Shown: positions 16,067 through 23,962 of the stretch, one piece after another
Layout: each line of letters begins with the position of its first letter
How positions within the stretch are numbered: position 1 is the stretch's first letter
Source of the DNA: Myxococcales bacterium
Lineage (GTDB): Bacteria > Myxococcota_A > Polyangia > Polyangiales > Ga0077539
Length of the DNA stretch: 46,041 nt
Assembly (NCBI GenBank): GCA_030652255.1
Contig: JAUSAZ010000104.1
Span: 1 to 46,041 of the forward strand
Reading direction: 5' to 3'
The notes under the pieces: model-generated
What the model saw: the letters and a program-made list of their open reading frames with translations, nothing else
Told to the model about the DNA's origin: nothing
Databases searched by the model: none
Made by a program: the position numbers and the translations under genes

Positions 16067-19000
16067 CTACCAGCGGCGCATCTCGAGCTGCGCCCCGGGC
16101 GGCGGCGTGCCCGCGGTGGGCACCAGCTGCTCCTCGCGGGTCACCACCACGCGCCCGACGAGCGCGCGCGAGCCCGTGAGCGTGAAGGGCAGCACCCGCC
16201 GCTCGCCCAGCGCCGTCAGCGTCACGCTCCCGCGCACCGCCGCGTCGCGCCCGTCGTCGTCCTCGTCGCCCTCCAGGCCGGCCACCTGCTTGCCGGTGCG
16301 CACGACCTCCAGCCGCCACTCGCCCGTCGTGGTCAGCCGCGAGAGCGCGAGGGACTCCGCGCCCCGCCCGAGGGGGTCGCTCACCGCCGTGCCCGCGCGC
16401 CCGCCCTGCCACGAGATGCGCACGCCGTTGGGGTCGATGAGCACCAGGTCGAGGTCGGCGCCGCCGTCCCAGGTCGCCGACGCCACCATCTCGCCGCGCA
16501 GGCTGCCCAGTGGATCGCTCCCGCCGCCCAGGGCGAGCGCCTCGGCCCGCGCCCGCTGGGCGCCGTCGGTCACCAGATCGAGCATCCGCGCCGCGAAGGC
16601 CTCGCGCCCGTTGGCCCGCTCGCAGCGCACCGCCTCGGCCACCTTCGCCGCGTCGCTGCTCCGCGACTCCGCCGCCGCCACCCGGTACGCGCAGGCCGTC
16701 TCCGCGTCGCCCGCCCGGGCGTGCATCATCGCTAGCCGGTCGAGCAGCAGCACGTCGTCGGGGCGCACGTCCGCCACGCCGCCCAGCCAGCGCATCGCCC
16801 GCAGCCGGTCGCCGCGCCGCGCCGCCACGTCCGCGAGGCGCATGAGGGCGTCGGCGTCGAGCGGGTCGCGCGCGATCCAGCGCTCAGCCACGCGGGCGGC
16901 CTCGTCGAGATCGCCCGCCACCGAGAGCCAGCGGTAGAGCTCGCGGTGCCGGTCGCGGCTGTCGGGGTTGGCCGCCAGCGCCTGCCGCGCCGTCTCCGTG
17001 CGCGCCCGCAGCGAGTCGGTGGTGGTGCCACCCCCGCTCACCGCCGCGCGGCGCACCCAGGTGCGGCGCATCCAGCGACCGCCCGCCCAGGGGTTGACCA
17101 CCGCGGCCCGCCGCTCGCGCGCCGCCGCGGTCATCCGATCGGCCTCCGCCGCCGGCGCCGCGTTGTCGTCCATGAGCCCGTCGATACGCATCGGCGACGG
17201 CCGGGCCGCCGGGGCCACCGGTGCCGGGGCCGACATCGGCTGCGACGTCGTCGCCGTGGGCTGCCGCTGCGCCTGCCCGTAGCCCGGAGCGCCGCCGCCC
17301 GCCGAGCGCCCGCGCAGCCCGCCCATCGGCTCGGACGCCGCCGCAGCCAGGTCGCGCACCGGGCTCTCCTCCACGGGGCTGTCAGTCCCGCGGTTGGCCG
17401 CCATGTCGCCCAACAGACCGCCCTCGTCGGCGCTCGCTTCGAGCTCGGAGCGGGCGTCCGGCGCCGCCGCCGCGCCGGTCGCGAGGGCCTCGCTCTCGCC
17501 CGTCCACGTCACGCCCCCCTCGGTGCGCGTCACCCCGAAGGCCCGGAACATCGCCGGGCTCTCCAGCACCAGCAGCGAGGTGTACCGGCTCGCGAGGTGG
17601 AAGCGCTGCGAGAGCGCCACCATCTCCGCCCGCGCCCCGGGCGCGCCGCTGGCGTCGAGGTCGGCGATGCGCGCCGCGCCGAAGAGCCGCGGCACGAAGG
17701 CGTTGCCGGCGTCCTCGGTGGCCCGCACCGTGATGGGGTAGCGCGCCTCGAAGGCCTCGCCCGCCACCGTGCCGCGGAGCACCACCTCGCCGTCGACCTC
17801 ACGCACGCCGGGGAGCATCCGCGCCGTGATCACGGCCTCGGAGCCCGAGCGAAGGTTGTCGGGGCGCGCGGGCGCCATCGCCACGAGGCCCGACGGGAGG
17901 GTCACCTCGGGGTCGCGCAGCACCGCGCCGTAGGTCGCCTCCAGCACCGCCAGCGCCGCGCCCGGGCGCGACTCGCCCGGCAGGTACGGGACCACCACCC
18001 CGCCGCCCGCCCGCGCCATCGCGGAGAGGGTGGTGGTGTCGGCCTCGGCGCCCACCGCCACGGCCGTGAAGGTCGCCCGCCGCGGGGGCAGCGCCGTGGT
18101 GACCTCCAGCGCCAGGGTGGACGGCCGGCGGTGGCCCACCGTCGAGGCCCCGTCGCCCAGGTACACCACCCGCACGTCGCGGTCGTCGGGCGTCGCGCGG
18201 GCCGCGCTTACCGATGCCCGTAAAGCGGCGCCCAGGTCGCTGCCGCCGGCGGGCTCGCGGGCCTGCAGCCAGGCGCCCACCTGGCGGGCGACGTCGGCGC
18301 TCGCGGGCGCCATCGACTCGCGCATCGCCACGCAGCGCACGTCGCAGGCGAGGACCGTGAGGCGGTCGCGGCGGTCCATCTCGCCGACGATGGAGGTGAG
18401 GAGGCGGGTGGCGCGGGTGTAGCGCTCGCCCACCATGGAGCGGCTCGCGTCGACGACGAAGACGTAGTCCCGGGGGCGGCCTTCGCCCCAGCGGGGGAGC
18501 TGCGGGCGCAGGGCCAGGGCGACGTAGGCGCCTTCGGTGTTGGTGGGCTCGGCGTAGCCCCAGGCGGTGACCGGGACGTCCTGGTCGCCGAGGGCGTACT
18601 CCAGCACCACGTCGCCGGAGGGGGTGAAGGCGTCCTGGGAGAAGGTCCAGCGAGAGGCGGCGGCGGAGGTGTCGGCGGCCGTGAAGGGGTAGCCCAGCAT
18701 CCGGGCGGGTCGCGCGCCGCGGTGACCGAGCACCTGCACGTCCATGGTCATGCGGTCGACGCGGGTGCTCCCCGCGGGGTCGTGGGGCAGCGGGTAGACG
18801 TACCGTCGCACGCCGCCGCCCGACGGGGCGATGACCTGCGTGTACGCGATGCGCACCCGCCGCGATCCGCGCGCCGGAATCGGGAACACCCGCAGCTCGA
18901 AGCGCCCGCCCCGCTGCCACTCCAGCAGCGCCGGGTCGCGCCACGGACCGGGCACCCAGACGTACTCCTCGCGGGGCGGTGGGGTGTTGGGCGCCGCGTG

Positions 19001-20338
19001 GTGGATCACGCCCCGCCAGATGGCCGCCGCGCGGTCGCGGTCGACGAAGGCCCCGGGCTCCATGCGGCCGTCGACGTCGAGGGCGAGCTCTTCCACCTGG
19101 CCTTCGGGCGGCAGGGGGAAGCGGTAGAGCCCCTCCAGCTCGCGGTCGGTGTCGTTGCGGAACACCTCCTCGATCTCCGTGCGCGCCACGTTGCCGACGA
19201 CGCGCACGCGCACCGAGTGCTCCGCGAGGTGCACCGCCTCGTCGCGCTCGACGCTGCTGCCCGGACGGCGCGCGCGCAGCTCGCCGAGGCCCGACGAGGT
19301 GGTCGCCTCGTCGGCCCCCAGCTCCGACCACGCGACCCGGCCGCCGAGGTCGACGGCGGGCGACACGGTGACCCGGCCGCGGGCGAGCACGGCCTCCTGG
19401 CCGGTCTTCACCTCGACGCCGTCGGCGCGGGCCTCGCCGAGGCGCACCACGCCGCGGGTGACGTGCACCGTCGTGTGCTCGCGCGAGGCGCTGAGCGCGA
19501 ACTTGGTCCCGAGCACGCGCACGTCGCCCTGGGCCGTGGTGATGACCGCGGGCGGGGCGTCGGCGCGGTGGGCGACGTCGGCGACGAGGTTGCCCTCCAC
19601 GATGCGCGCGTGGCGCGGCGCCGAGGGGTCGAGCACCACGGTGGTGCCGCGATCGAGCACGAGCACGGTGCCGTCGTCGAGGTCGAGCCGGGCGCGGGTG
19701 CGGGCGTCGGTGCGGATGGTCGACCCGACCGCCACCAGCGAGCGCTCGGGCACCGCGGCGAAGTTCGCGGCGCCGTCGGCCTTCACCGTGAGCCCGGCGC
19801 CGAGCACCCGACCCAGCGTGGCGTGCCAGGGGCCCACCGGCCCGGAGGGGATCACCCGCGGCGCGTCGGGGCCGTCGGGCGGAGCCACCGAGGGGCCGCG
19901 CAGCGCGACCACGGCGACGGCCACCGAGGCCGCGGCGGCGAACAGCCCGGCGCCCAGGATGGACGCGCCGATGCGACGCCGCGCGACCACGGGGTCGGGC
20001 CGCGGCGCGGGGGCGCGGACAGGCGGCGGCGCAGGCGGCGCAGCGGCGGCAGGCGGCGCGACGCGCACGACAGGTACCTCGACGGGGGCGGGCGCCTGGG
20101 CCGCCGGGCGCGCGTCGATGGCGGCGAGCAGGCGGGCGGTGAGCACCTCCGGGTCCATCGGGGCGAAGTCGGCGCCGAGGCTGTGGCGCAGCGCGTGCGC
20201 GGTGAGCCGGGCGTCGTGCAGGAGGTCGCGGCAGTCGTCGCACCCGGCCAGGTGCGTGGCGGCCTCCTCGGGGATCGCGTCGTCCGCCAGCGCGCCGAGC
20301 TCTTCCTGGACGCGCGCGCAGTCGTATCGGTTGTTCAT
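16067..20338 (-). CDS. Zinc-finger anti-sigma / FecR / VIT / VWA / TPR / DUF2135-like multidomain protein
   Basis: A 1423-residue membrane protein. An N-terminal anti-sigma-type zinc finger HLAGCDDC (29-36) comes first, then a Pro/Ala linker and one transmembrane helix (about 127-147). A FecR-like beta domain follows (about 185-335, with VGSTIRTDARTRARLDLDDG), then a VIT domain (about 370-505) and a VWA domain with MIDAS D630-x-S632-x-S634. A Pro/Ala/Gly-rich disordered stretch leads to TPR-like repeats (about 1130-1260). A C-terminal domain with ADLDLVLIDPNG resembles DUF2135/YfaP. The ATG at 20338 has GGAG eight bases upstream, and the gene lies 15 bases after the ECF sigma gene. The topology puts the finger inside and the VIT-VWA part outside. 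The likely role is an anti-sigma factor with a surface sensor or adhesion module. Confidence 0.85.
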   Translation of the reverse strand: MNNRYDCARVQEELGALADDAIPEEAATHLAGCDDCRDLLHDARLTAHALRHSLGADFAPMDPEVLTARLLAAIDARPAAQAPAPVEVPVVRVAPPAAAAPPAPPPVRAPAPRPDPVVARRRIGASILGAGLFAAAASVAVAVVALRGPSVAPPDGPDAPRVIPSGPVGPWHATLGRVLGAGLTVKADGAANFAAVPERSLVAVGSTIRTDARTRARLDLDDGTVLVLDRGTTVVLDPSAPRHARIVEGNLVADVAHRADAPPAVITTAQGDVRVLGTKFALSASREHTTVHVTRGVVRLGEARADGVEVKTGQEAVLARGRVTVSPAVDLGGRVAWSELGADEATTSSGLGELRARRPGSSVERDEAVHLAEHSVRVRVVGNVARTEIEEVFRNDTDRELEGLYRFPLPPEGQVEELALDVDGRMEPGAFVDRDRAAAIWRGVIHHAAPNTPPPREEYVWVPGPWRDPALLEWQRGGRFELRVFPIPARGSRRVRIAYTQVIAPSGGGVRRYVYPLPHDPAGSTRVDRMTMDVQVLGHRGARPARMLGYPFTAADTSAAASRWTFSQDAFTPSGDVVLEYALGDQDVPVTAWGYAEPTNTEGAYVALALRPQLPRWGEGRPRDYVFVVDASRSMVGERYTRATRLLTSIVGEMDRRDRLTVLACDVRCVAMRESMAPASADVARQVGAWLQAREPAGGSDLGAALRASVSAARATPDDRDVRVVYLGDGASTVGHRRPSTLALEVTTALPPRRATFTAVAVGAEADTTTLSAMARAGGGVVVPYLPGESRPGAALAVLEATYGAVLRDPEVTLPSGLVAMAPARPDNLRSGSEAVITARMLPGVREVDGEVVLRGTVAGEAFEARYPITVRATEDAGNAFVPRLFGAARIADLDASGAPGARAEMVALSQRFHLASRYTSLLVLESPAMFRAFGVTRTEGGVTWTGESEALATGAAAAPDARSELEASADEGGLLGDMAANRGTDSPVEESPVRDLAAAASEPMGGLRGRSAGGGAPGYGQAQRQPTATTSQPMSAPAPVAPAARPSPMRIDGLMDDNAAPAAEADRMTAAARERRAAVVNPWAGGRWMRRTWVRRAAVSGGGTTTDSLRARTETARQALAANPDSRDRHRELYRWLSVAGDLDEAARVAERWIARDPLDADALMRLADVAARRGDRLRAMRWLGGVADVRPDDVLLLDRLAMMHARAGDAETACAYRVAAAESRSSDAAKVAEAVRCERANGREAFAARMLDLVTDGAQRARAEALALGGGSDPLGSLRGEMVASATWDGGADLDLVLIDPNGVRISWQGGRAGTAVSDPLGRGAESLALSRLTTTGEWRLEVVRTGKQVAGLEGDEDDDGRDAAVRGSVTLTALGERRVLPFTLTGSRALVGRVVVTREEQLVPTAGTPPPGAQLEMRRW

Positions 20339-20353
20339 GGTCAATGCTCCGTC

Positions 20354-20911
20354 TCAGGCGTCGACCAGGGTCGATCGCAGCTTCTCCAGGGCGCGGCTCA
20401 CCCGCTTGCGCGCGGTGGCCTCGTCGACGCCGCAGCACTCGCCCACCTCGCGAAACGACAGCTCGCCCTCGTAGCGAAGCACCACGGCGTCGCGCTCGGA
20501 GGGCTTGAGCTGTTCGAGGGCGAGGCGCACCCGCTCGCCCCGGCGGCGCGCGGCGAGCAGCACGTCGGCCCCGTCGGGGTGCTCGGTCTCCGCGCCCACC
20601 AGCCGCAGCTGGCGCTCACGCCGACCGCGGGTCTCGGCCCGCCGGGCGCACACCCGCCGGGCGATGCCGTACAGCCACGACGGGACGCTGCCGTCGCCGC
20701 GGTAGCTGGCCGCGCCGTCGAAGGCCGCGAGGAGGGTCTCCTGCACGGCCTCCTCGGCCTCGGTCTGCGAGCCGAGCCATCCCATGCACAAGCGCCCGAT
20801 GGACGCGCCGTAACGGCTCGCGCACAAGGCGATCGCGGCCCGGGCGTCGCCGGCCATGAAGGCCGCGCGCACCGGATCGCTGTCCCAGACCACTGCTGCT
20901 TCGGCTCCCAT
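20354..20911 (-). CDS. ECF-type RNA polymerase sigma factor
   Basis: A 185-residue sigma-70 family protein containing only regions 2 and 4. Region 2 is seen in EAEEAVQETLLAAFDGAASYRG and PSWLYGIARRVCARR; region 4 in LEQLKPSERDAVVLRYEGE, then the HTH SFREVGECCGVDEATARKRVSRALEKLR. ATG 20911 is used; upstream frame is open but lacks sigma sequence. The next gene encodes an N-terminal zinc finger of the anti-sigma type, so this is a sigma/anti-sigma pair in the usual order. Two adjacent cysteines (ECCGV) in the region-4 helix-turn-helix are unusual and might be redox-relevant, which is speculation. The regulon is unknown; the divergent region 20912-21034 may hold an autoregulated promoter. Confidence 0.92.
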   Translation of the reverse strand: MGAEAAVVWDSDPVRAAFMAGDARAAIALCASRYGASIGRLCMGWLGSQTEAEEAVQETLLAAFDGAASYRGDGSVPSWLYGIARRVCARRAETRGRRERQLRLVGAETEHPDGADVLLAARRRGERVRLALEQLKPSERDAVVLRYEGELSFREVGECCGVDEATARKRVSRALEKLRSTLVDA

Positions 20912-21034
20912 GGGGGTTGTCTCGCAAGTTCGGGTGGAGGCCCGCTTCGTGACCGCAAATCGTCCGCGGCCGTGATTTCGTGCCCGGGCTATAGACGCAC
21001 GAAGGCGCAGGACGTTGGTAAGGGGATGGGCGAG

Positions 21035-21361
21035 ATGCTCGATTGCACCCGCTGCGGCGCCTGCTGCACCAACCCCGAGGAGAACCGTCGCGAGGGCTAC
21101 GCGGCCTACGTCGACGTGACCGAGCGCGAGTCGCTCTGGCGCCACGCGAAGCTGGTCGAGCGCTACGTCACCCGCGACGCCGACGGCAAGGCGCACCTGA
21201 AGCTCGACGCGGGGCAGCGGTGCAGCGCCCTCGCGGGCAAGCTCGGGCGGCGGGTGCGCTGCGAGATCTACGCGCTGCGCCCGGCCCCGTGCCGACGGGT
21301 GGAGGCGGGCTCGGACGACTGCCTCAAGGCGCGCCGCGAGCGGGGCATCACGGCGGGCTGA
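21035..21361 (+). CDS. YkgJ-family cysteine-cluster protein
   Basis: A 108-residue protein starting MLDCTRCGACCTNPEE, with further cysteines in GQRCSAL, RVRCEIYALRPAPCRRVEAG and DDCLKARRERG. The CxxCGxCC plus later C-x7-8-C pattern defines the YkgJ/UPF0153 zinc- or iron-chelating family. ATG 21035 is preferred to ATG 21026 because AAGGGG ends nine bases before it, whereas it touches the earlier ATG directly. Transcription is divergent from the sigma factor and the gene ends seven bases before the convergent candidate toxin gene. The cellular role of this family is not established. Confidence 0.83.
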   Translation: MLDCTRCGACCTNPEENRREGYAAYVDVTERESLWRHAKLVERYVTRDADGKAHLKLDAGQRCSALAGKLGRRVRCEIYALRPAPCRRVEAGSDDCLKARRERGITAG

Positions 21362-21368
21362 GCGGAGC

Positions 21369-22043
21369 TTAGGGGTCGCGCACGAGGTCGCGGAAGTCGC
21401 GGAGGTCGCCCGGGGAGAGGGTGCCGGTGGTGTTCCAGGCGAGCCAGGCGTCGAGGAGGCTGAGGGCGGCGGGGCTGAGCGTGTGCTCGGTCCACTCGAA
21501 GCCGAGCGGGTCGCGACCGAGCGGCTGCAGCTGATCGAGGCGGAGGATCACCTCGCGGTTGCCCACGAGGGGCAGACGGTCCCAGAGGCAGTGGGGGTAC
21601 TCGGCGCGACGGGCGCGGGCGACGAAGCCCGGGTCCAACGCGGCGACCTCGTCGTAGGGCGCGATGAGCAACGCCGGCCCGACGGGCGCCTCCGGGGCGG
21701 CGCTGCGCAGCGGCCGGTGCACCGCCGGACCGGTCGCCCCCACCACCAGGCACGGACGCCAGCGGGCGCGGTGCACGCACCAGGTCTCCCCGGGCTCCAG
21801 CGGCATCGCGGGCGACGGCGGCGACGGCGGAGACGGCGGCGCGTCCGCGCGCAGCGGCGCGAGGTGCATGCGGGCGCGCGACGGGTCCGTGGGCTCCTTG
21901 CGGCCCTCGACGGTGAGCGCGAAGGAGCGCGCGTCGGCGTGCTGCGCGTACGCGAACACCAGGCGCCCGCGGGCGAGCGTGGTGGGGTGCGCGGCCGTCC
22001 ACCACGGGGCGACCAGCGACTGGATGGCGTCTTCAGGGTACAT
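21369..22043 (-). CDS. Putative MazF/PemK-like protein (candidate toxin)
   Basis: A 224-residue protein without a clear close relative in my memory. The N-terminal 75 residues are unplaced, followed by a short PPSPPSPP linker. From residue 84 the pattern resembles the MazF/PemK fold: PGETWCVHRARWRPCLVVGA matches the family GE-W-V...RP-lVV opening, and EVILRLDQLQPLGRDPL (164-180) matches the family LDQIRTVD-type block, followed by a C-terminal helix pair. The ATG overlaps the stop region of the upstream Panacea-like gene by 11 bases, the layout of a coupled toxin-antitoxin pair. The catalytic residues of MazF cannot be confirmed by eye. Alternatives are a non-toxic SH3-like protein or an unrelated partner of the Panacea protein. 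Confidence 0.45.
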   Translation of the reverse strand: MYPEDAIQSLVAPWWTAAHPTTLARGRLVFAYAQHADARSFALTVEGRKEPTDPSRARMHLAPLRADAPPSPPSPPSPAMPLEPGETWCVHRARWRPCLVVGATGPAVHRPLRSAAPEAPVGPALLIAPYDEVAALDPGFVARARRAEYPHCLWDRLPLVGNREVILRLDQLQPLGRDPLGFEWTEHTLSPAALSLLDAWLAWNTTGTLSPGDLRDFRDLVRDP

Positions 22044-22767
22044 CGTGTCCTTGCCGCCCCGGCGCGGCCCACACGGCGGGGTCGATGGTGAGCGTGCCCT
22101 GCATCGCCGCGAGCGCGCGCTCGGGGGCGTCGAGGCGCTGCTGCGCCCGCGTGAAGTCGTCGTCGTAGCGCGGCGGGTACGCGGGCGGCAGCGCGGTTGC
22201 GGTCGGCGCGGCGGGCTTCGCGCGCATCGCCTTGAGGGCGGCGCGCGCCTGTGGCGTGAGCGCTGCGGGCGCGGTCACGGGCGCGACGGAGGGCGCCGGG
22301 GCGGGCGTGAAGTCGAGGGCGTCGCCGGGGGCGGCGCGGCGCATGGGCGCCGTGGCGTAGACGCGGGAGAGCAGGGCGTTGGTGTCGTGGGAGAAGGCGC
22401 GCAGGCACTGGAGGAGGGCGGTGAGCACCACGGCAGGCAGGGCCTGCGTGGCGGCGCGGCGGTGGCCGAGGTCGTCGTGCTCGAGGAGGTAGTAGCTGGC
22501 CCGGGTGGTGGCGCCGATGCGCCGCGCGACGGGGGCGACGCGGGCCTCGAGCTCGGCGGCGTGCGGGCCGAGGTGCGAGAAGCTCCACGCGGCGCCGGTG
22601 AAGGTCGCGCCGTCGTGCTGCGCGGCGTAGGCGACGTCGGCGAGGTAGGCGTACTTCACGAGCTGGGTGACGGTCACCTCGCGCTCGCCGCCGTCGCGCT
22701 CCCCCGCGGCGGCGAGGACGTACTGGATCACATGGTCGGCGCGGGCGGTGTCCAAGGTGGGGCCCAC
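22033..22767 (-). CDS. Panacea/SocA-like (DUF4065-type) protein, candidate antitoxin
   Basis: A protein of 244 residues from GTG 22767 (TTG 22755 is an alternative). Residues 30-80 contain VTQLVKYAYLADVAYAAQ, TGAAWSFSHLGPHAAEL, which follows the Panacea pattern of a K-L-x-YLAD helix, a TG turn and a GP motif. Residues 115-152 (LLQCLRAFSHDTNALLSRVY, then AAPGDALDF) match the later helix-loop of the domain. An Ala/Pro-rich linker and a C-terminal segment with the phrase YPPRYDDDF follow; that segment could contact a partner. Panacea domains are known as antitoxins paired with varied toxins encoded next door. The overlapping downstream gene fits that. Identification is by pattern, without a search. 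Confidence 0.55.
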   Translation of the reverse strand: MGPTLDTARADHVIQYVLAAAGERDGGEREVTVTQLVKYAYLADVAYAAQHDGATFTGAAWSFSHLGPHAAELEARVAPVARRIGATTRASYYLLEHDDLGHRRAATQALPAVVLTALLQCLRAFSHDTNALLSRVYATAPMRRAAPGDALDFTPAPAPSVAPVTAPAALTPQARAALKAMRAKPAAPTATALPPAYPPRYDDDFTRAQQRLDAPERALAAMQGTLTIDPAVWAAPGRQGHDVP

Positions 22768-22808
22768 CGTAGCGCAGGTGTTGTCGCGCGCCCCGCGCCA
22801 ACCCTCGC

Positions 22809-23411
22809 TCAGGGCGAGACGGCTGGCGTCGGCCACAGCCGACCGAGGTCGATCTCGATGGCGTCGAAGGGCTCCGCGCGCACCCGGACGTCGCCCTCGT
22901 AGGTCTCGACCTCCAGCCAGCGACCGTCCACCAGGCGGTACACCTCCAGCGTGCGCAGCTCGACGTTGAGCAGCCAGTACCAGCGCACGCCCTCGCGGCG
23001 GTAGATGCGCCGCTTCTTCCCGCGGTCGAGTGCCTCGGTGCTCGGCGAGATGACCTCGCAGACCCAGTCCGGTGCCAGCGTGATGGCGGCCTCCGTCGGG
23101 GTGGATGGCATGCGCGCCAGCGTCCACCCGGCGACGTCGGGGATCACCACGTCCGGACGCCGCCCCAGGTGGAGCTCGGGCTCCGGCAGGATCGTCCAGC
23201 CGCCGGGTTCGCCCTCGTCGGGGTCGTCGAAGGCCCGCAGCCGCCCGGTGAGTCGAAGGCTGCCGCGCGCATGCGCCGGTCGGGGACGCGGGAGCGAGAA
23301 CAGCTCCCCCTCCAGGATCTCCGTGACCATGTGCTCCGGCGCGCGCAGGTACGCCTCCCACACCGCAGGATCGACGAGCGGCTCGTCTGGATGGAGCGGG
23401 TCGCTGGTCAT
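22809..23411 (-). CDS. Uma2-family (DUF820) nuclease-like protein, second copy
   Basis: A 200-residue PD-(D/E)XK-like protein: EPLVDPAVWEAYLRAPEHMVTEILEGEL region, RRPDVVIPDVAGW (candidate Asp), LAPDWVCEVISPSTEALDRGKK with the Glu and Lys of the site, and IYRREGVRWYWLLNVELRTLEVYR. It belongs to a different subgroup from the first Uma2 gene (low overall similarity by eye) yet has a nearly identical upstream element. No Shine-Dalgarno precedes ATG 23411, consistent with a leaderless mRNA from that element. Downstream on the same strand, 41 bases on, is the Panacea-like gene. A role alongside the candidate toxin-antitoxin pair is possible but unsupported. Confidence 0.83.
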   Translation of the reverse strand: MTSDPLHPDEPLVDPAVWEAYLRAPEHMVTEILEGELFSLPRPRPAHARGSLRLTGRLRAFDDPDEGEPGGWTILPEPELHLGRRPDVVIPDVAGWTLARMPSTPTEAAITLAPDWVCEVISPSTEALDRGKKRRIYRREGVRWYWLLNVELRTLEVYRLVDGRWLEVETYEGDVRVRAEPFDAIEIDLGRLWPTPAVSP

Positions 23412-23421
23412 CGCTGCGGAG

Positions 23422-23452
23422 TCTAGTACCGTTCCACAGGGGACTCGAAGGC
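23422..23452 (-). promoter_or_regulatory. Putative promoter shared by the two Uma2 genes (copy 2)
   Basis: Reads CTTC, TCCCCTG and GGTACTAGA on the minus strand, aligning base for base with 12581-12611 (23 of 31 identical). TACTAG (23428 to 23423) lies 11 bases before ATG 23411. Conservation between two diverged paralogous genes, with the same distance to the start, supports a functional promoter. Confidence 0.5.
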
Positions 23453-23477
23453 TTGAGCGGAGCATCCGCGAGGTGCC

Positions 23478-23769
23478 CCCGCGAGGTGCCTCCGCGCTCG
23501 TTGGGGGGGGTACCGCTGCGACTGCGTCGGGGGAGAAGAACCGCAAGGGGCGCAAGGGTCGCAAGGGAGAGTTCTGACGGCGTTGACGCTTCGGTCTCGC
23601 GAGAGGGTCTCCAGGAGCGATGCCGGTCGCCGACACGAGGTGAGTGCTTCGAGCGCCTGCCCGCCCAACGCCACTTTTCTCCCTTGCGACCCTTGCGACC
23701 CTTGCGGTTCTTCTCCCCCGACGCAGCCGCAGCGGTACCCCCCCAACGAGCGCGGAGACACCGCGCGGG
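23478..23769. repeat. Long inverted repeat with 93-base arms
   Basis: Arms at 23478-23570 and 23678-23769 are reverse complements over the whole length except a one-base difference in a G/C run and a handful of mismatches. The intervening 107 bases contain no evident structure. Each arm includes a purine-rich tract with GGGGGAGAAGAACCGCAAGG. It lies in the 551-base gene-free stretch between the divergent Uma2 gene and the gene at 23963. No transposase or terminal target duplication is visible. Confidence 0.85.
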
Positions 23770-23853
23770 CGCTCCCCTCGGAGGGGGATGCCGGGGGCCG
23801 CAGGCGTGAGTGGACGCCTGCGGCTCCCGGCCTCGCCCTCCGAGGGGAGCGCC
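23768..23853. repeat. Hairpin-forming inverted repeat, 40-base arms
   Basis: Arms 23768-23807 and 23814-23853 (GGCGCTCCCCTCGGAGG at the outer ends, GCCGCAGGCGT at the inner end) differ at three positions and enclose only six bases. It abuts the preceding inverted repeat and could extrude as a cruciform or form a stable RNA hairpin. Confidence 0.8.
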
Positions 23854-23855
23854 AG

Positions 23856-23889
23856 CCCACGTCGTCAGTTCCCGGCCTCGCCGTCGCGG
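23856..23889 (+). repeat. Isolated copy of the 52-base repeat family
   Basis: A 34-base stretch containing CCCACGTCGTCAGT and GGCCTCGCCGTCGCGG matches, with one change, the junction of two units of the composite palindrome at 44550-45003. The two sites are about 21 kb apart, so this is an interspersed family. Confidence 0.75.
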
Positions 23890-23962
23890 GGCGATGGGCT
23901 GCTGCGATAGGCTCCGACGGCCCGCAGCAGGGATCACAGGGGCGCGGAGGGAGAGAGAGAGC

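Noticed and set aside
17799..20438. Long antisense and alternate-frame ORFs over the VWA gene (and similar ones at 2629-3999, 8567-9934, 10003-12533, 42193-43722)
   Set aside because: They mirror real genes, have Arg/Ala/Pro/Gly-rich composition and no domain; a codon-bias effect of very high GC.
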